Made by a program: the position numbers and the translations under genes
Shown here: positions 48,720 through 58,013 of the stretch, one piece after another
How the letters are laid out: every line of letters begins with the position of its first letter
Numbering within the stretch: the stretch's first letter is position 1
NCBI GenBank assembly: GCA_965652025.1
Contig: CBFGTM010000014.1
Location: forward strand, 3,062-67,061
Reading direction: 5' to 3'
Source of the DNA: CAVVWJ01 sp965652025
Lineage (GTDB): Bacteria > Gemmatimonadota > Gemmatimonadetes > Gemmatimonadales > GWC2-71-9
Length of the DNA stretch: 64,000 nt
The notes under the pieces: model-generated
What the model saw: the letters and a program-made list of their open reading frames with translations, nothing else
The model's database searches: none
What the model was told of the DNA's origin: nothing

Positions 48720-50764
48720 GCTGTAACCAGCTCCCGCTCCTTTTGATTCTCCGCCGCAACCCTTGCCGACACCTCCGGCGGCGCTTCGGCGTAGCCGCGG
48801 AACTTCTGCCGGTGAGTGCCCCGGCCGTGGGTGATCGAGTGCAGCGTGGTGGAGTACTTGTACAGCTCCGCTTCGGGCACGATTGCCCGCACCTTGGTGA
48901 GCCGACCGTCGTTCTCGGTACCGAGAATCTGCCCCCGGCGCGAGCTGAGATCACCCATTACGTCGCCTAAGGCATCGTCCGGTGTCCACACCTCCACGTC
49001 CAGCAACGGCTCCAGCAGCACCGGCCGGGCCTTCGGAGTCACGTTCCGGAAAGCCAGAATGCCGGCCATCTTGAACGACATTTCGTTGGAGTCCACGTCG
49101 TGGTATGACCCGTCGAAACACTCCACCTTGAAATCGACAACCGGATAGCCGGCTACGATCCCCCGGACCGCCGCTTCCTGAACGCCGCGGTCCACCGCCG
49201 GGATGTACTTGCCCGGAATCACGCCCCCGACGATCGAGTCCTCGAACTCGTATCCGGACCCCCGGGGAAGCGGTGACACCCGGATCCAGCAGTCGCCGTA
49301 CTGGCCTCGTCCTCCGGACTGTTTCTTGTGCTTCCCCTGGCCCTCGGCCCGGCCCTTGATCGTTTCCCGATAGGCCACTCGCGGCCGCGCCAGCTCGGCG
49401 TGCACCCCGAACTTCCGCTCCAGCCGGTGGAGTATGGTGTCGAAGTGCCGCTCGCCCATGCCGTGGATCAGGGTCTGTCCCAGCTCCGAACTGTACTCGA
49501 AGTGGAAGGTGGGGTCCTCCTCGTGCAGCTTGTGGAGGCCGGCGGCGAGCTTATCCTCCTCGCCCCGCTGCTTCACTACCACCGCCGACGTCGCCACCGA
49601 GTCGGGGAACGGGATCGGCGGCAGATGGACGGGCTCCTCCCGCCAGCAGAAGGTGTCGCCGGTATGCGTGTCCTTGAGTTTGGCCACCGATCCGATGTCG
49701 CCGGCCATGAGCCGCTCGATCTCGAACCGCTCCTTGCCCTGCTGGGCCGACAGGTGGTTGAGCTTTTCGACGGTCTCGTGCTCCGCGTTGAAGACCTCGC
49801 CCCCGTTTCTGATCTCTCCGGTGTAGAGCCGGAACAGGGTGACATCGCCGACGTGCGACTCCGACAGAGTCTTGAACACCCGGCCGACCAACGGGGCATC
49901 CGCCGGCGGCTTCACCTCGGCGGGGGAGGGGAACAACTCCACCATCTTCTTGAGTAGGGTCCGGGTTCCATAGGTGAGCTCACCGCTGCCGCAGAACAGT
50001 GGTACCACGGCCCCGTCAATGACTGCCTTCTTTACCGCCTTGATGAACTGCTCCCGAGGAATCTCCTCGCCGCCCAGGTAGCGCTCAATCAGCTCGTCGT
50101 CGGTAGAGGCAACCGCCTCGGTCAGCTGCTCGGTGTACTGCTGGAAGAGCGCCTGATACTCGTCGGGGATCGGCACCACCTCGTACTCCCCGGTCTTGGT
50201 GCCCTTCTTGTAGAAGTGGCAGTGGCCGGAGAAGAGGTTGATGATCCCGTGGAAATCGTGCCCGTCGCCGATCGGGATTTCGACCGGAACGACCTTGGGC
50301 GTCAGATGGGCCTTCACATCGTTGAAGACCCGCTCGAAGTCGGCGTGCTCCTTATCCATCAGGGAGACGAACAGGACTCGGGGCAGGTGCAGCTGGTCGC
50401 AGACTTCCCAGACCTTTTCCGTGCCCACCTCCACCCCACCCGTTCCGCTCAGGACGACGACGGCGGCATCGGCCGCGTGCAGGCCGGTGACGACCTCGCC
50501 GAAGAAGTCGAGGTATCCAGGGGTGTCGATGAGATTGATCTTGGTGTCGAGCCATTCGGCGTAGCCGAGGCCCAGGTTGATAGAGTGCTTGCGTTCGATT
50601 TCGTCGGGAGAGTAATCGGTGAGCGTGGTGCCGTCTTTGATCGAGCCGTGGCGCCGGCTGGCGCCGCTTACGAAGGCCAGGGCGTCAACCAGGGATGTCT
50701 TCCCGCTGGCCCCGTGCCCGACAAACGCCACGTTTCTTATGGCGTTGGAGCCATAGACCTTCAT
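48716..50764 (-). CDS. Elongation factor G-like GTPase (EF-G2 type)
   Basis: About 682 residues from the ATG at 50764; a GTG at 50773 is in frame, and AGGAGG lies upstream. All five EF-G domains are present, with P-loop GHGASGKT and a C-terminal EF-G IV/V region (GRGQYGDCWIRVSPLPRGSG; RRGQILGTENDG). Two GTPase motifs are altered: switch II reads DTPGYLDF, with Tyr where EF-G has the catalytic His, and the guanine-specifying NKxD is SLMD (FVSLMDKEHAD). The Tyr form is found in EF-G-like factors; the loss of NK is less usual. It may be a ribosome-associated factor rather than the main translocase. No rpsL, rpsG or tuf is nearby. Confidence 0.93.
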   Translation of the reverse strand: MKVYGSNAIRNVAFVGHGASGKTSLVDALAFVSGASRRHGSIKDGTTLTDYSPDEIERKHSINLGLGYAEWLDTKINLIDTPGYLDFFGEVVTGLHAADAAVVVLSGTGGVEVGTEKVWEVCDQLHLPRVLFVSLMDKEHADFERVFNDVKAHLTPKVVPVEIPIGDGHDFHGIINLFSGHCHFYKKGTKTGEYEVVPIPDEYQALFQQYTEQLTEAVASTDDELIERYLGGEEIPREQFIKAVKKAVIDGAVVPLFCGSGELTYGTRTLLKKMVELFPSPAEVKPPADAPLVGRVFKTLSESHVGDVTLFRLYTGEIRNGGEVFNAEHETVEKLNHLSAQQGKERFEIERLMAGDIGSVAKLKDTHTGDTFCWREEPVHLPPIPFPDSVATSAVVVKQRGEEDKLAAGLHKLHEEDPTFHFEYSSELGQTLIHGMGERHFDTILHRLERKFGVHAELARPRVAYRETIKGRAEGQGKHKKQSGGRGQYGDCWIRVSPLPRGSGYEFEDSIVGGVIPGKYIPAVDRGVQEAAVRGIVAGYPVVDFKVECFDGSYHDVDSNEMSFKMAGILAFRNVTPKARPVLLEPLLDVEVWTPDDALGDVMGDLSSRRGQILGTENDGRLTKVRAIVPEAELYKYSTTLHSITHGRGTHRQKFRGYAEAPPEVSARVAAENQKERELVTA

Positions 50765-50837
50765 GGCCTCCACCTCCTCGGAATGGTTGAATTTCCAAGG
50801 TGGCGGCGTTCAAGGCGCTTGTCAAATTGTCAAACAA

Positions 50838-51281
50838 TCATCGACCCCGCTCGAGCCGGGTCAGCGCCGCCGCGGTGCAGCCGGCGAGCAGGGCGAAGAA
50901 GAGCGCTCCGCCGATGCCTCCGACCAGCAGACCCGGGACCAGTCCCGAAGCAGCCCCGCAAACCACCGGCGGCAGCAGCCAGCCCTTGGGACCGCGGGTG
51001 TCCTGCTCGTACTGCAGCCGCCACTCTTCAGTCCCCATCAGGAGCCCGGCGTAGAGGACCCCGATGCCGAGCCCCCCGGCGGCGGCCCCCAGGCCGAGGG
51101 CCGGAACCCAAAACGCGTAGAAGGAGAGATCGTCGGCCCGGGCTCCGGACTCCAGCATCATCTTTAAAAGCATCAATGGGACGCCAAGCACCACGCCGGC
51201 GACTCCCCAGGCTACCGTCCACTGCACCGCCGACCGCATCAGCCGCTGCGCCGGAGTGACCCGATTTTTCACCGTCCTCAT
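50838..51281 (-). CDS. Small multi-pass membrane protein of unknown function
   Basis: 147 residues with four hydrophobic segments rich in Gly and Ala (WTVAWGVAGVVLGVPLMLL; FWVPALGLGAAAGGLGIGVL; GLVPGLLVGGIGGALFFALL). Loops carry GTEEWRLQYEQDTRGPKGW. The N-terminus is basic, fitting an inner-membrane protein. I do not recognise a family. It lies between the EF-G-like gene and gltS, in the same direction, with gaps of 74 and 87 bases. Confidence 0.7.
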   Translation of the reverse strand: MRTVKNRVTPAQRLMRSAVQWTVAWGVAGVVLGVPLMLLKMMLESGARADDLSFYAFWVPALGLGAAAGGLGIGVLYAGLLMGTEEWRLQYEQDTRGPKGWLLPPVVCGAASGLVPGLLVGGIGGALFFALLAGCTAAALTRLERGR

Positions 51282-51367
51282 CCTTACCCACCGTTTGGTT
51301 GAAGTGAACCCACTACAGCTCGGCGGTGGAAGGATCGGCCGGAGTACGAAAAATCTTCAGTAGTGGA

Positions 51368-52576
51368 CTACTTCAACCAGTTCACAAACAAGGTGATGAT
51401 GATCGCGTTGGTAAAGTCGATGAAGAACGCACCCACCAGCGGCACCACCAGAAAGGCCCTCGGTGCCGGCCCGAACCGCGCCACCAGCGCTCGCATGTTG
51501 GCCACCGCATTGGCCGTGGTCCCCAACACGAACCCCACGAACCCACTCGCCATCACCGCGGAGTCGTAATCCCGGCCCATGAGCCGGAACGACGCGGTCA
51601 CAGCGAACAGGAGAACGATAAACACCTGGACGATCAGGATTACGGTGAGCGGCAGCGCCAGATGGGCCAGCTCCCACAACTTGAGGTTCATCAGCGCTAC
51701 GACGAGGAAGATGTTGAGCGCCAGATTCCCCACGAACTCCATCGCCCGCTGGTCGATCCGAAACCATCCAGTCCGGTCGTCCAGGTTCCGCAGGCCCGAC
51801 GCCACCAGCATGGCGCCGATGTAGGCCGGCAGGGTCACCCCGAGTGATTCGATGTAACCGCTCACGATGCTCCCCAGCCCCATCGCTAGCGCGAGCACCA
51901 CGAGATTCCGGATCAGCCCCGAGTCCTCCTGCTCCACTTCCACCACCAGCGTCTCCGCCCCGCTCTCGAGCTCCGCACTCAGCTCGGCGGTCGACCGGGT
52001 GGCCGATCTCAGCCCGTATCGCCGGATCAGCCAGGTCCCAGCCGGGCCGCCCACCAGCCCACCGCACACGATCCCGGCGGTCGCCGAGGTGAGCGCCAGC
52101 GGACCGGCCCCACGGAGCCCGGCCTGCTCGAAGATCGGCGCGAATGCCATTCCGGTTGCAGGACCGCCGACCAGCGTCACCGATCCCGCCATCACCCCGA
52201 GCAGCGGGTTCTGATCGAATCCGGTGGCGATCCCCATTCCCACGAGGTTCTGCACCAGGCAAAACACCGTGGCGAAAAGGAGGAAGATCAGCACCTGGAT
52301 GCCACCGGCGCGGAGCAGGGCCAGGCTCGCCCCCATTCCTATGGAAGTGAAGAAGGCGACGCTGAGGGTGGACTGCAGCGCAGTATTCAGCTCCAGCGTC
52401 ACGCCTAGTTGGCGGAGGACCAGCACCAGCAGGGTAAAAAGCAGCCCACCCACTACGGCAGACGGGATGTTGAGCCGGTCGAGCACGGCCATCCGCCGGC
52501 GCAGCTGAATTCCGGCGAAGTAGACCAATGCCGCCAGGGCGAGCGTTTGTAGCAGATCGAGCTGGAGATCGGTCAA
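51368..52576 (-). CDS. gltS: Sodium/glutamate symporter
   Basis: 402 residues and about ten membrane helices. The GltS signature GSVTLVGGPATGMAFAPIFE is present, with a second inverted-repeat half holding YIGAMLVASGLRNL and FVGFVLGTTANAVANMRALV. It imports glutamate with sodium across the inner membrane. The central loop (about residues 195-225) is acidic and cytosolic. The ATG overlaps the stop of the upstream gene by 4 bases, so the pair is coupled. Confidence 0.93.
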   Translation of the reverse strand: MTDLQLDLLQTLALAALVYFAGIQLRRRMAVLDRLNIPSAVVGGLLFTLLVLVLRQLGVTLELNTALQSTLSVAFFTSIGMGASLALLRAGGIQVLIFLLFATVFCLVQNLVGMGIATGFDQNPLLGVMAGSVTLVGGPATGMAFAPIFEQAGLRGAGPLALTSATAGIVCGGLVGGPAGTWLIRRYGLRSATRSTAELSAELESGAETLVVEVEQEDSGLIRNLVVLALAMGLGSIVSGYIESLGVTLPAYIGAMLVASGLRNLDDRTGWFRIDQRAMEFVGNLALNIFLVVALMNLKLWELAHLALPLTVILIVQVFIVLLFAVTASFRLMGRDYDSAVMASGFVGFVLGTTANAVANMRALVARFGPAPRAFLVVPLVGAFFIDFTNAIIITLFVNWLK

Positions 52577-53058
52577 AGTGGGGAATCCTCGTGGGCCAGG
52601 CGGCAGGCCTGCGAGACGGCGCCCAGGTCCCGGCGCACCTCGGCCTCCTCATGACTCCAGAGCTGCGACAGCAGCAGGACCCCACCGTCGCGCAGCCGAA
52701 CCCGGGGTCGCCAAACCGGATCGCCGTCGCTGTCGGCGCCCCGCTCCAGCTCGACTCGCTCCAGCTGGTCAAAGGTGTGCTGCCGAACTCGCCAGCCTGT
52801 GATCCCGACCCGCACCAGAAGGAAACTCCGCCGGGAGAGATCCAGCGTTACCTGGGACCGAGGATTCCGGGCCAGCCACCAGAGGGCGCCGGCACTGACC
52901 GCGACCCCTATCACCATGCTCGTTGCTCGTTCCCAGGGCTCCAGCCGGGCGGAATCGCTCGCGAGCCCGAGCGGGAAGGCGAGACCCAGAAGGCCGCCGG
53001 CCAGCAGGAAGACTCCCAATGCCCAGTAGGGACCAACCCGATCAGTGAGGCGAATCAC
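52573..53058 (-). CDS. Hypothetical membrane protein upstream of gltS
   Basis: 161 residues. Two N-terminal helices (YWALGVFLLAGGLLGLAFPL; MVIGVAVSAGALWWLA) are followed by a soluble beta domain similar in layout to PH-like membrane proteins (SQVTLDLSRRSFLLVRVGIT, FDQLERVELERGADSDGD). It ends 4 bases inside gltS. No family is certain; coupling suggests shared expression, not proven function, with the transporter. Confidence 0.75.
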   Translation of the reverse strand: MIRLTDRVGPYWALGVFLLAGGLLGLAFPLGLASDSARLEPWERATSMVIGVAVSAGALWWLARNPRSQVTLDLSRRSFLLVRVGITGWRVRQHTFDQLERVELERGADSDGDPVWRPRVRLRDGGVLLLSQLWSHEEAEVRRDLGAVSQACRLAHEDSPL

Positions 53059-53121
53059 GCCGCCATCCCGGATGATGCGCAGGATTCGCTCCCCTTTTGG
53101 GATCCAAGTTCCGCCGAGCTA

Positions 53122-54819
53122 TTACGCCCGGGCAGCAAAGCGCGCCAGCACGCTCCGGGTCATCGCCAGGGCCAGCTCGTGCTCTCCCATGAACACGTCG
53201 CCCACATTCTCCTGCCGAAGCAGGTCCGCTTCTTCATCGCTGTGGGTCCGAAGCAGGATTTCGATGCGGGGGTTCAACGTCCGGGCGATATCGATGATCC
53301 TCCTGAGCTTCACCATGTCGGGCGTCGCCACCACCAGGAGACTGGCGCGGACGATGTGCGCCTGCACCAGCACTTCCGCCTCGCTGGCATCGCCCAGTAC
53401 CGCGTGGGCCCGGTTGCGGCGGAGCTCCTCCACCGCTTCCCGGTTGATCTCCACCACCACGAACCGGATTCCCTGCTGACTCATCGCCTCCGCGATCCGG
53501 GTGCCCACCCGTCCGTAGCCCACCAGAACCACGTGGCCGGTCAGAGTCTCCACATCCACCGACGCCGGCAGCTCGGCCAATGGGTCGTCTCGCCGCTCCA
53601 GCTTCCGCGCCAGCTCGGAGCGCGACCGGGCCCAGCGCTGCACCGGCTCGATCGCCGCGAAGAAGAGCGGATTGAGTGTGATCGAGATCAGGGCGCCCGC
53701 GAGGATCAGGCTCTGGCCCTCTTGGGGCAGCAGCCCCAGAGTTACCCCCAAGCCCGCCAGAATGAAGGAGAATTCCCCGATTTGCGCCAGGCTCGCCCCT
53801 ACGGTGAGGGCGGTGTTGAGCGGATAGCGAAGCGCCAGGACCAGAGCGACGGCTGCGGCGGTCTTTCCCACCATGATGACGGCGACCACCGCCAGCACCT
53901 TGAGCGGCTCGCGCAGCACGATCTGGGGTTCGAACAGCATGCCGACCGAGACGAAGAACAGCACGGCAAATGCATCGCGCAACGGCAGCGACTCTTCCGC
54001 CGCCCGGTGGCTGAGGGCCGACTCCCGCAGCATCATCCCGGCGAAGAAGGCACCCAGGGCAAAGGACACGCTGAACAGCTCTGATGCGACATAGGCGATG
54101 CCGACCGCGGCACTGATGATGGCCAGGGTGAAAAGTTCCCGCGAGCCGGTTCGCGCCACCGCCCAGAGTAGCCGGGGGAGTAGCCGCCTGGCCACGATCA
54201 GCATCAGCGCGAGGAATGCCGCCACCTTCGCCAGGGTCACGGCCAGAGCGAGAGCCAGGTTCTCCTGCCCCCCAGCCGGCTCGGCCCTCCCACCGAGCAT
54301 CGGCGAGAGAGCCGGGAGCAGCACCAGCACCAGCACCACTACCAGGTCTTCCACCACTAGCCAGCCCACCGCGATACGCCCGTTGAGCGACTGCAGCTGG
54401 TGCCTCGTTTCCAGGGCCTGGAGCAGCACGACCGTGCTTGCAACCGAGAGGGAGAGGCCGAACACGAGCGCTGCGCCGAGACTCCATCCCCAAAGCATCG
54501 CAATGGCGGCACCGGCCAGGGTGGCGCTGAGGATCTGGACGATTGCGCCGGGGACGGCGATCCGGCGAACCGACATCAGATCGTCGATCGAGAAGTGCAG
54601 TCCTACACCGAACATCATGAGCATCACCCCGATCTCCGCCAACTGTCCGGTGAGATGGACGTCGGCTACGAAGCCCGGCGTCGCCGGACCGGCGATGATG
54701 CCGGCCACCAAGTAGCCCACCAGCGGCGGGACCCCGACCTTGGTGGCCAGGAATCCCATCACCAGCGCGAGGCCCAGCCCCGCGGCTATGGTGGTGATCA
54801 GGGTGATGTCATGAGGCAC
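53122..54819 (-). CDS. Kef-type cation/proton antiporter with TrkA-N domain (YbaL-like)
   Basis: 565 residues. About twelve membrane helices form a CPA2 antiporter (GFLATKVGVPPLVGYLVAGI, EIGVMLMMFGVGLHFSIDDL, GAFFAGMMLRESALS, LAQIGEFSFILAGLGVTLGL). The C-terminal RCK_N/TrkA-N Rossmann domain starts HVVLVGYGRVGTRIAEAM and ends after the IVRASLLVVATPDMVKLR segment. It exchanges K+ or Na+ for protons and is gated by nucleotide or redox ligands. No KefF/KefG-like ancillary gene is adjacent. Length and order match YbaL (RosB). Confidence 0.94.
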   Translation of the reverse strand: MPHDITLITTIAAGLGLALVMGFLATKVGVPPLVGYLVAGIIAGPATPGFVADVHLTGQLAEIGVMLMMFGVGLHFSIDDLMSVRRIAVPGAIVQILSATLAGAAIAMLWGWSLGAALVFGLSLSVASTVVLLQALETRHQLQSLNGRIAVGWLVVEDLVVVLVLVLLPALSPMLGGRAEPAGGQENLALALAVTLAKVAAFLALMLIVARRLLPRLLWAVARTGSRELFTLAIISAAVGIAYVASELFSVSFALGAFFAGMMLRESALSHRAAEESLPLRDAFAVLFFVSVGMLFEPQIVLREPLKVLAVVAVIMVGKTAAAVALVLALRYPLNTALTVGASLAQIGEFSFILAGLGVTLGLLPQEGQSLILAGALISITLNPLFFAAIEPVQRWARSRSELARKLERRDDPLAELPASVDVETLTGHVVLVGYGRVGTRIAEAMSQQGIRFVVVEINREAVEELRRNRAHAVLGDASEAEVLVQAHIVRASLLVVATPDMVKLRRIIDIARTLNPRIEILLRTHSDEEADLLRQENVGDVFMGEHELALAMTRSVLARFAARA

Positions 54820-54978
54820 ACGTACCCCCTAGCTGGTACTATCGCCTTGCCGGCTCGCCCCGCCGGCGGTCACGGTCAGCACAAACACGGCGTGAGTAAT
54901 GGTGCCTGGACGTCTCCGGAACAGGAGAGCACCCGGGCTCGATCGTCAGCCCGTCTGGCCGGTGCGCCATGCGCACGG

Positions 54979-55329
54979 TCAGCCGTGAATCGGAGTGGGA
55001 GGACCGGTGGGAAAGAGCGGGAAGGGCCGGGCGGAACCGCCCCAGGGCGACCAGCCTTGCGGCCGATTCAGCTGGACGATCGGGGGCAGCGCGATTCCAT
55101 CTCGCTGGTCGGTCAGAGCCGGAAGCCCTGACTGGCCGTAACGGTCGAGCGGGCCGCGCGGATGGAGCACCCGCTGCCAGCGCAGCGCCGGGAGCGACGA
55201 GGCGGCAACTGGGGCTTCCAGCTCCTGGACCGAGGTCCAGCCCGACAGCGCGCCAGCCGGCTCGGGCAGACTGCGGCCCAGCAGGGAAACGAGGAGAGGA
55301 ATCCAGAAGAGAGTTAACGGTCGGAGCAT
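54979..55329 (-). CDS. Possible small secreted protein
   Basis: 116 residues from the ATG at 55329. A signal-like N-terminus (MLRPLTLFWIPLLVSLLGRS) is followed by a Pro/Gly/Arg-rich mature part without recognisable domains (RWQRVLHPRGPLDRYGQSGL, LPPIVQLNRPQGWSPWGG). No strong ribosome-binding site was seen. The composition is plausible for a secreted proline-rich peptide, but a chance reading frame in GC-rich DNA is possible. Confidence 0.4.
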   Translation of the reverse strand: MLRPLTLFWIPLLVSLLGRSLPEPAGALSGWTSVQELEAPVAASSLPALRWQRVLHPRGPLDRYGQSGLPALTDQRDGIALPPIVQLNRPQGWSPWGGSARPFPLFPTGPPTPIHG

Positions 55330-55597
55330 GTCCGCCATTCTACGCGGCCGGACGCGGGATTGGTACCCCGAACTCGCTGGCGTCTGTACCGAAACAATAC
55401 AGGTCGTATTGCGGCACTACAACATCTCGGGCCTGCGGGAAGGAGCCCTGAACGCTAGGGCTCACAACCTCGTAGGACTTAACTCCACAACTTCATCGAG
55501 TGGCGCACGGTCTGCAACGCGCACCTGGAGGACTGGAGTGTCGTGTCGGAGCGGCCGCTCACCTGATTGTCGGTATCCCCTGCTGGAGTTCTCCTGC

Positions 55598-56229
55598 ATG
55601 CGACGTGTTTCCTCACTCTACATCGTCATCTTCCTGGGCGCCGGCGGCTGCCTGGACGTGCCTACTGCCCCCGTGGGGGAAGAATCGGCACCCCAAACGG
55701 TGACCGCAACCGCCACTCCACACTTCCTCCGCGCAGACCGCAACGCACCACGATCGCCAATCCGGTAATCAAGTTCTATGCGAAGAAGGGACAGCGCCGG
55801 ACGGTCTTCATGTTCTACCATGCCCGACCGGGCCACAGGGACTCGACCGATCTAGTCCGCTTTCGGCTGCGGGAGCAGTCTCTGCTCCGGCGGCCCGACG
55901 GAACCCCCATTCGCGCCGGTGACTCGGTGCTGATCACGCTTCGGTTGGTGGATCCGGCCCGCCTGGTCGTGGACTTCCAGCCCGCCGGGCTGTGGTTCAA
56001 TCCCAATGATCCCCCAGACCTGCGCATCAGGTGGAACGAGACCAATTCCGACATCAATCGTGATGGCGTGGTGAATCAGCAGGATGAGGCGATCAAGCCG
56101 CGGCTCAAGATCTGGCGCCGGGAAAGTTTCTCCCAGCCCTGGATGCGAACGCCGAGCGTGGTGAATGTGCCGGATGAAGAGTGCGAGCTCGATCTCACCG
56201 GCTTCACCCGCTATGCCATCGCGTATTGA
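55598..56229 (+). pseudogene. Frameshifted EF-hand lipoprotein ending in FTRYAIAY
   Basis: The ATG at 55598 (GGAG upstream) opens a lipoprotein signal, MRRVSSLYIVIFLGAGGCLD, that would stop at 55766. The body of the protein, homologous to the lipoprotein at 41781, continues in another frame from about 55745: PIRAGDSVLITLRLVDPA, calcium loop DINRDGVVNQQDEAI, KPRLKIWRRE and GFTRYAIAY. A single missing base near 55730-55750 would explain the split. It could be a true pseudogene, a programmed shift or a sequence error. Neither part alone makes the full protein. Confidence 0.75.
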
Positions 56230-56279
56230 TCAGGAGATCACAGCGACGACAAGCGGGTGACGCCCGCTCAGGGACGTTC

Positions 56280-56570
56280 TCAGGTGTGATTGGCCGGGTC
56301 GTCCGCACCTCCCCGCCCCTGGCCGCCACCAGTATCCCCACCACGATCATCGCCGGCGGGATCGTCGGCGCCGTGACCACCCGACCCGTGGTCATCGACA
56401 CCGGCAGTGTCGGTAGCCTGACCGGTGAGGCCGCTGTTATCACCGGCCGGGACGTTCACGCCCCCCTGCTCGGCAGCTCCGGGGTCGGTCAATTGGAGAG
56501 TAGAGTCGCACGCGGCCGTGCCCAGCGCCAGCGAAGAGACCACAGCGAAGAAAAGAATACGACGAAACAT
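56280..56570 (-). CDS. Small lipoprotein with Gly/Asp/His-rich tail
   Basis: 96 residues with GGAGCAATC before the ATG. The lipobox is LALGTAACDST. The last 55 residues are low-complexity Gly, Asp and His with some Ala (DHGSGGHGADDPAGDDRGGD), which might bind divalent cations. No domain recognised. It is read opposite to the frameshifted gene and ends 50 bases past that gene's end. Confidence 0.6.
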   Translation of the reverse strand: MFRRILFFAVVSSLALGTAACDSTLQLTDPGAAEQGGVNVPAGDNSGLTGQATDTAGVDDHGSGGHGADDPAGDDRGGDTGGGQGRGGADDPANHT

Positions 56571-56703
56571 GATTGCTCCAGAGATTGAAGGAACGTTTAG
56601 CCTGCTCGGCCCTCCCTAGAGCAGACTCCGCGCCGGTTTTCTCCGGATTGTCTTGTAGCTTACAACTACTGCCCCAGCACTCACTTGCTCTGAAGGAGGA
56701 TTG

Positions 56704-57969
56704 GTGAGCCCGAGGGCGTTACGCACGTTTCATTACAGGGCTGTATTGCCCCGTATCATCCTCCTCCTGCTGCTGGTCGGCTGCGGCAACAGCCTCGGCG
56801 GTCGGCGCCAGGAGCAGCGAGCCTCTTATCCAATCGTGGTACTGGTCGCGCTCGACGGCTTTCATCCCGACTACCTGGATCGCGCCCCGAGCCGCCACCT
56901 CAGGGAGCTGGCACGGCAAGGGGTTCGGGCCCGCTGGCTGGTGCCGGTCTTTCCCACCCTCACTTTCCCCAACTTCTACAGCATTGCGACCGGGCTCTAC
57001 CCCGAGCACCACGGCATCGTGTCCAACACCATGCGCGACAGCCTGCTTGGCAGCTTTGCCCTGCGCGACACCGTCGCCGTGCATGACCCCCGCTGGTGGG
57101 GCGGCCAGCCGATCTGGGCGACCGCGGTGAAGCAGGGCAAGCGCGCGGCGACGTACTTCTGGCCCGGCTCCGACGTAGCGATCGGTGGCGTGCGGCCCAC
57201 CTGGTACCAGAACTTCAATCCTCAGGTCCCCAACGCCGAACGGGTGCGCCAGGTGCTGGAGTGGCTCTCGCTTCCGGCCGACAGTGTGCCGGCGCTGGTG
57301 ACGCTCTATCTGGGCGACGTGGACGACGCAAGCCACGCGTTCGGTCCCCAGGCACCGGAGACCGACTCGGCGATCGCCCGGGTGGACAGCGCCGTCGGTG
57401 CCCTCCTGGCTGGAGTCGAGCAGCGCAAACTAGATGGACGGGTGAACCTCCTGATCGTGTCGGACCACGGCATGGCCGAGGTCACGCCCGAGCGACTGAT
57501 CTATATGGATGACTATTTGGAGATTGGATCGGCCGATGTGGTCGAGCTGGGGACGATTGTATCGCTCGCGCCCCGAGCTGGAGCCGATGAGGCAGTCTAC
57601 CGCGGGCTCCGCCGCGCACCTCACCTCAGGGTCTACCGGAAGTCGGAGATTCCCAGGCGCTACCATTATAGGGCCAACCCCCGGATCCAGCCGATCGTCG
57701 CGATAGCGGACGAGGGGTGGATGGTGACGACTCGACCCATCGCCTCCCGCACCGGAGGACACATGCCCCGGGGCATGCACGGCTATCCTCCCGATGTCCC
57801 CTCGATGAGGGCCATCTTTCTTGCTCGCGGTCCCGGATTCAAGCGAGGAGCGGTGGTCGAGCCATTCCAGAACATCCACCTCTACGAGCTCATCGCCCAC
57901 CTGCTCCACCTCACCCCTGCGCCGAATGACGGAGTGTTGGACTCGGTCAGGACGACTCTAGTCCAATGA
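56704..57969 (+). CDS. Nucleotide pyrophosphatase/phosphodiesterase-type lipoprotein (alkaline phosphatase superfamily)
   Basis: About 421 residues from a GTG at 56704, set by AAGGAGG 5-6 bases upstream; a TTG at 56701 is too close to that site. The lipobox is LLLVGCGNS. The NPP catalytic core is complete: VVLVALDGFHPDYLD, nucleophile Thr in VFPTLTFPNFYSIATGLYPE, GDVDDASHAFGPQAPE with metal-binding Asp and His, and VSDHGMAEV. It cleaves phosphodiesters or pyrophosphates outside the inner membrane. The C-terminus keeps the GGHMPRGMHGYPPD metal-His segment. Substrate unknown. Confidence 0.93.
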   Translation: MSPRALRTFHYRAVLPRIILLLLLVGCGNSLGGRRQEQRASYPIVVLVALDGFHPDYLDRAPSRHLRELARQGVRARWLVPVFPTLTFPNFYSIATGLYPEHHGIVSNTMRDSLLGSFALRDTVAVHDPRWWGGQPIWATAVKQGKRAATYFWPGSDVAIGGVRPTWYQNFNPQVPNAERVRQVLEWLSLPADSVPALVTLYLGDVDDASHAFGPQAPETDSAIARVDSAVGALLAGVEQRKLDGRVNLLIVSDHGMAEVTPERLIYMDDYLEIGSADVVELGTIVSLAPRAGADEAVYRGLRRAPHLRVYRKSEIPRRYHYRANPRIQPIVAIADEGWMVTTRPIASRTGGHMPRGMHGYPPDVPSMRAIFLARGPGFKRGAVVEPFQNIHLYELIAHLLHLTPAPNDGVLDSVRTTLVQ

Positions 57970-57982
57970 CGACCTCTGATAA

Positions 57983-58013
57983 CTAGTGACTGGTGACTAG
58001 CGACCAGTGACTA
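57983..58013. repeat. CTAGTGAC/CGACCAG-type repeat, copy 2
   Basis: The sequence CTAGTGACTGGTGACTAGCG runs into ACCAGTGACTA, related to the repeat at 32996. It contains the only possible start (GTG at 58007) of the EamA gene. Confidence 0.65.

Noticed and set aside
52528..54084. 518-residue plus-strand reading frame
   Set aside because: Antisense of the Kef-type antiporter, its upstream neighbour and the start of gltS, all of which have clear family motifs.
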